A DNA stretch of 13,037 bases from CAVHIG01 sp963636105 (GTDB lineage Bacteria > Bacillota > Clostridia > Peptostreptococcales > Anaerovoracaceae): contig CAVHIG010000052.1 of NCBI GenBank assembly GCA_963636105.1, positions 1 to 13,037 of the forward strand, in the 5' to 3' direction. A model generated the notes under the pieces. That model was not told where the DNA came from. It saw only the letters and a list, made by a program, of their open reading frames with translations, and did not search any database. The first letter of the stretch is position 1, and every line of letters begins with the position of its first letter. Below are positions 12,430 to 13,037 of this stretch, one piece after another. Position numbers and translations under genes: made by a program.

Positions 12430-12966
12430 ATGATGGCCGCAAGGAAAGAAATAAGTAGGAAAAAAATATTGCATGCCGCAAAGGTGCTCTTTGAGGAAAA
12501 TGGTATAGACACGGTGAGCTTCCAGCAGATAGCAAACAGCGCAAATGTGTGCCGCACGACGGTTTTCAACCATTTCTCAGGGGCAAGAGAGCTCATGCTG
12601 GGTATAGTCAGCCAGGAAGTCGCGGAGCTTATGACCTATTTTGCGGGAATCGACGCGTCTGGAAAAGATAAGGTGATAGCGCTCTTTGATAAGCTTATAG
12701 AGGATACAGCAAACTATCCGACGCTGACTACGAGGCTCATAAATAATGCGATTTTAAGCGGAGAGAATGAAAATCCGATAGCGATTATAGAACAGGCGGC
12801 CTGCGAGGCACTCGGCGGCGATGGAAACGGCGCAGTTTCCGCAGTGGGCTGCTATCTCGGGCTCATCAGCCACTACCACGTGCACGGATTGGAATTCGAA
12901 GCTGAGAAAATGAAGGAAGAATTCCGGGAGCTGTTTTTGAACGAAAGACCTGTAGCTACCTGTTAA
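12430..12966 (+). CDS. TetR/AcrR family transcriptional regulator
   Basis: A 178-residue one-domain repressor type: an N-terminal helix-turn-helix DNA-binding domain (residues 9-58; KKILHAAKVLFEENGIDTVS, then QIANSANVCRTTVFNHF, the TetR recognition helix) followed by a helical ligand-binding and dimerisation part. Ligand unknown. AAAAGGAGAGG at about 12417-12427 serves the ATG at 12430; a second ATG follows at 12433. GNGAVSAV at 133-140 is coded by a 25-base block nearly identical to one in the phosphatase gene at 8197-8221. It may control the gtrA promoter at 11514 and perhaps itself; no TTGTACT palindrome is seen near its own start, where the 71-bp array lies instead. Confidence 0.92.
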   Translation: MMAARKEISRKKILHAAKVLFEENGIDTVSFQQIANSANVCRTTVFNHFSGARELMLGIVSQEVAELMTYFAGIDASGKDKVIALFDKLIEDTANYPTLTTRLINNAILSGENENPIAIIEQAACEALGGDGNGAVSAVGCYLGLISHYHVHGLEFEAEKMKEEFRELFLNERPVATC

Positions 12967-12970
12967 TTCT

Positions 12971-12993
12971 AAAAAGTATACTTTTTCAAACTA
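12971..12993 (+). repeat. Diverged relative of the dispersed repeat, after tetR
   Basis: Just past the tetR stop, AAAAAGTATACTTTTT (12971-12986) is a perfect 16-base palindrome and continues CAAACTA. TATACTTTT-CAAACT matches the start of copies A and B with one substitution. The rest has diverged. It again follows a gene stop and points with the gene, so it may be a 3'-end element or a binding site. The window ends 44 bases later without another gene. Confidence 0.5.
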
Positions 12994-13037
12994 CCTTTGA
13001 AGATTTGGGGGTTAAAGCTGTCTTTGGAGGCTCGGCC

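Noticed and set aside
11982..12596. Several leftward frames across the 71-bp array and tetR 5' region
   Set aside because: They are created by the repeat itself (a repeated hydrophobic peptide), have no ribosome binding site and oppose the tetR gene.

Overview
The window looks like a chromosomal segment of an anaerobic member of the Bacillota, most probably class Clostridia and of Lachnospiraceae type. This rests on protein families (RlmH, DUF2325, DUF3793, a short flavodoxin, a stand-alone LarE and a CobT-CobU-CobS set), strong AGGAGG-type ribosome binding sites, and consensus sigma-A-like promoters. The genus cannot be named from the sequence. No tRNA, rRNA, CRISPR array, transposase or phage gene was seen.

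Layout. Positions 1-2636 hold three leftward genes: a Cys-rich multi-pass membrane protein of unknown function, a phosphoribosyltransferase and an HD-domain hydrolase, ended by a hairpin at 70-102. A 250-base divergent intergenic region separates them from rightward rlmH (2887-3366). Then comes a cobalamin lower-ligand / nucleotide-loop block: larE, cobT, cobU and cobS, nearly all overlapping or tightly spaced, followed by a promoter, a second short CobU-like P-loop protein and a histidine phosphatase that probably acts as the CobC-type alpha-ribazole phosphatase. Together CobU (activates adenosylcobinamide to its GDP form), CobT (makes alpha-ribazole phosphate), CobS (joins them) and the phosphatase cover the last steps of cobalamin assembly and salvage. 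LarE belongs to nickel-pincer cofactor synthesis, so its place here is positional only.

Positions 8239-10169 form a second unit: a 315-base regulatory region with four copies of the palindrome GTTAGC-N4-GCTAAC, one lying over the spacer and -10 of a good promoter, followed by DUF2325, DUF3793 and flavodoxin genes and a strong bidirectional terminator. This resembles a metal (iron) stress regulon, which is inference. A leftward group follows: an EamA transporter preceded by a decayed MNT/HEPN toxin-antitoxin pair, in which the HEPN part survives only as a C-terminal fragment. The right end carries gtrA-like and tetR-like genes behind a consensus promoter with a 16-base palindromic operator candidate. 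A perfect 71-bp tandem repeat (three copies plus a partial one) lies between them.

A theme of the window is short in-frame repeat growth in unrelated genes: 18-bp units in cobT and in the phosphatase, a 75-bp period in the membrane protein, and a 39-bp period just past the DUF3793 stop. A 25-base block is shared, in the same frame, by the 3' parts of the phosphatase and tetR genes. A 32-bp perfect repeat also occurs in inverted orientation at 20-51 and 3394-3425, with a diverged relative at 12977. These dispersed and tandem repeats, and the four-palindrome promoter, are the least explained parts of the window.
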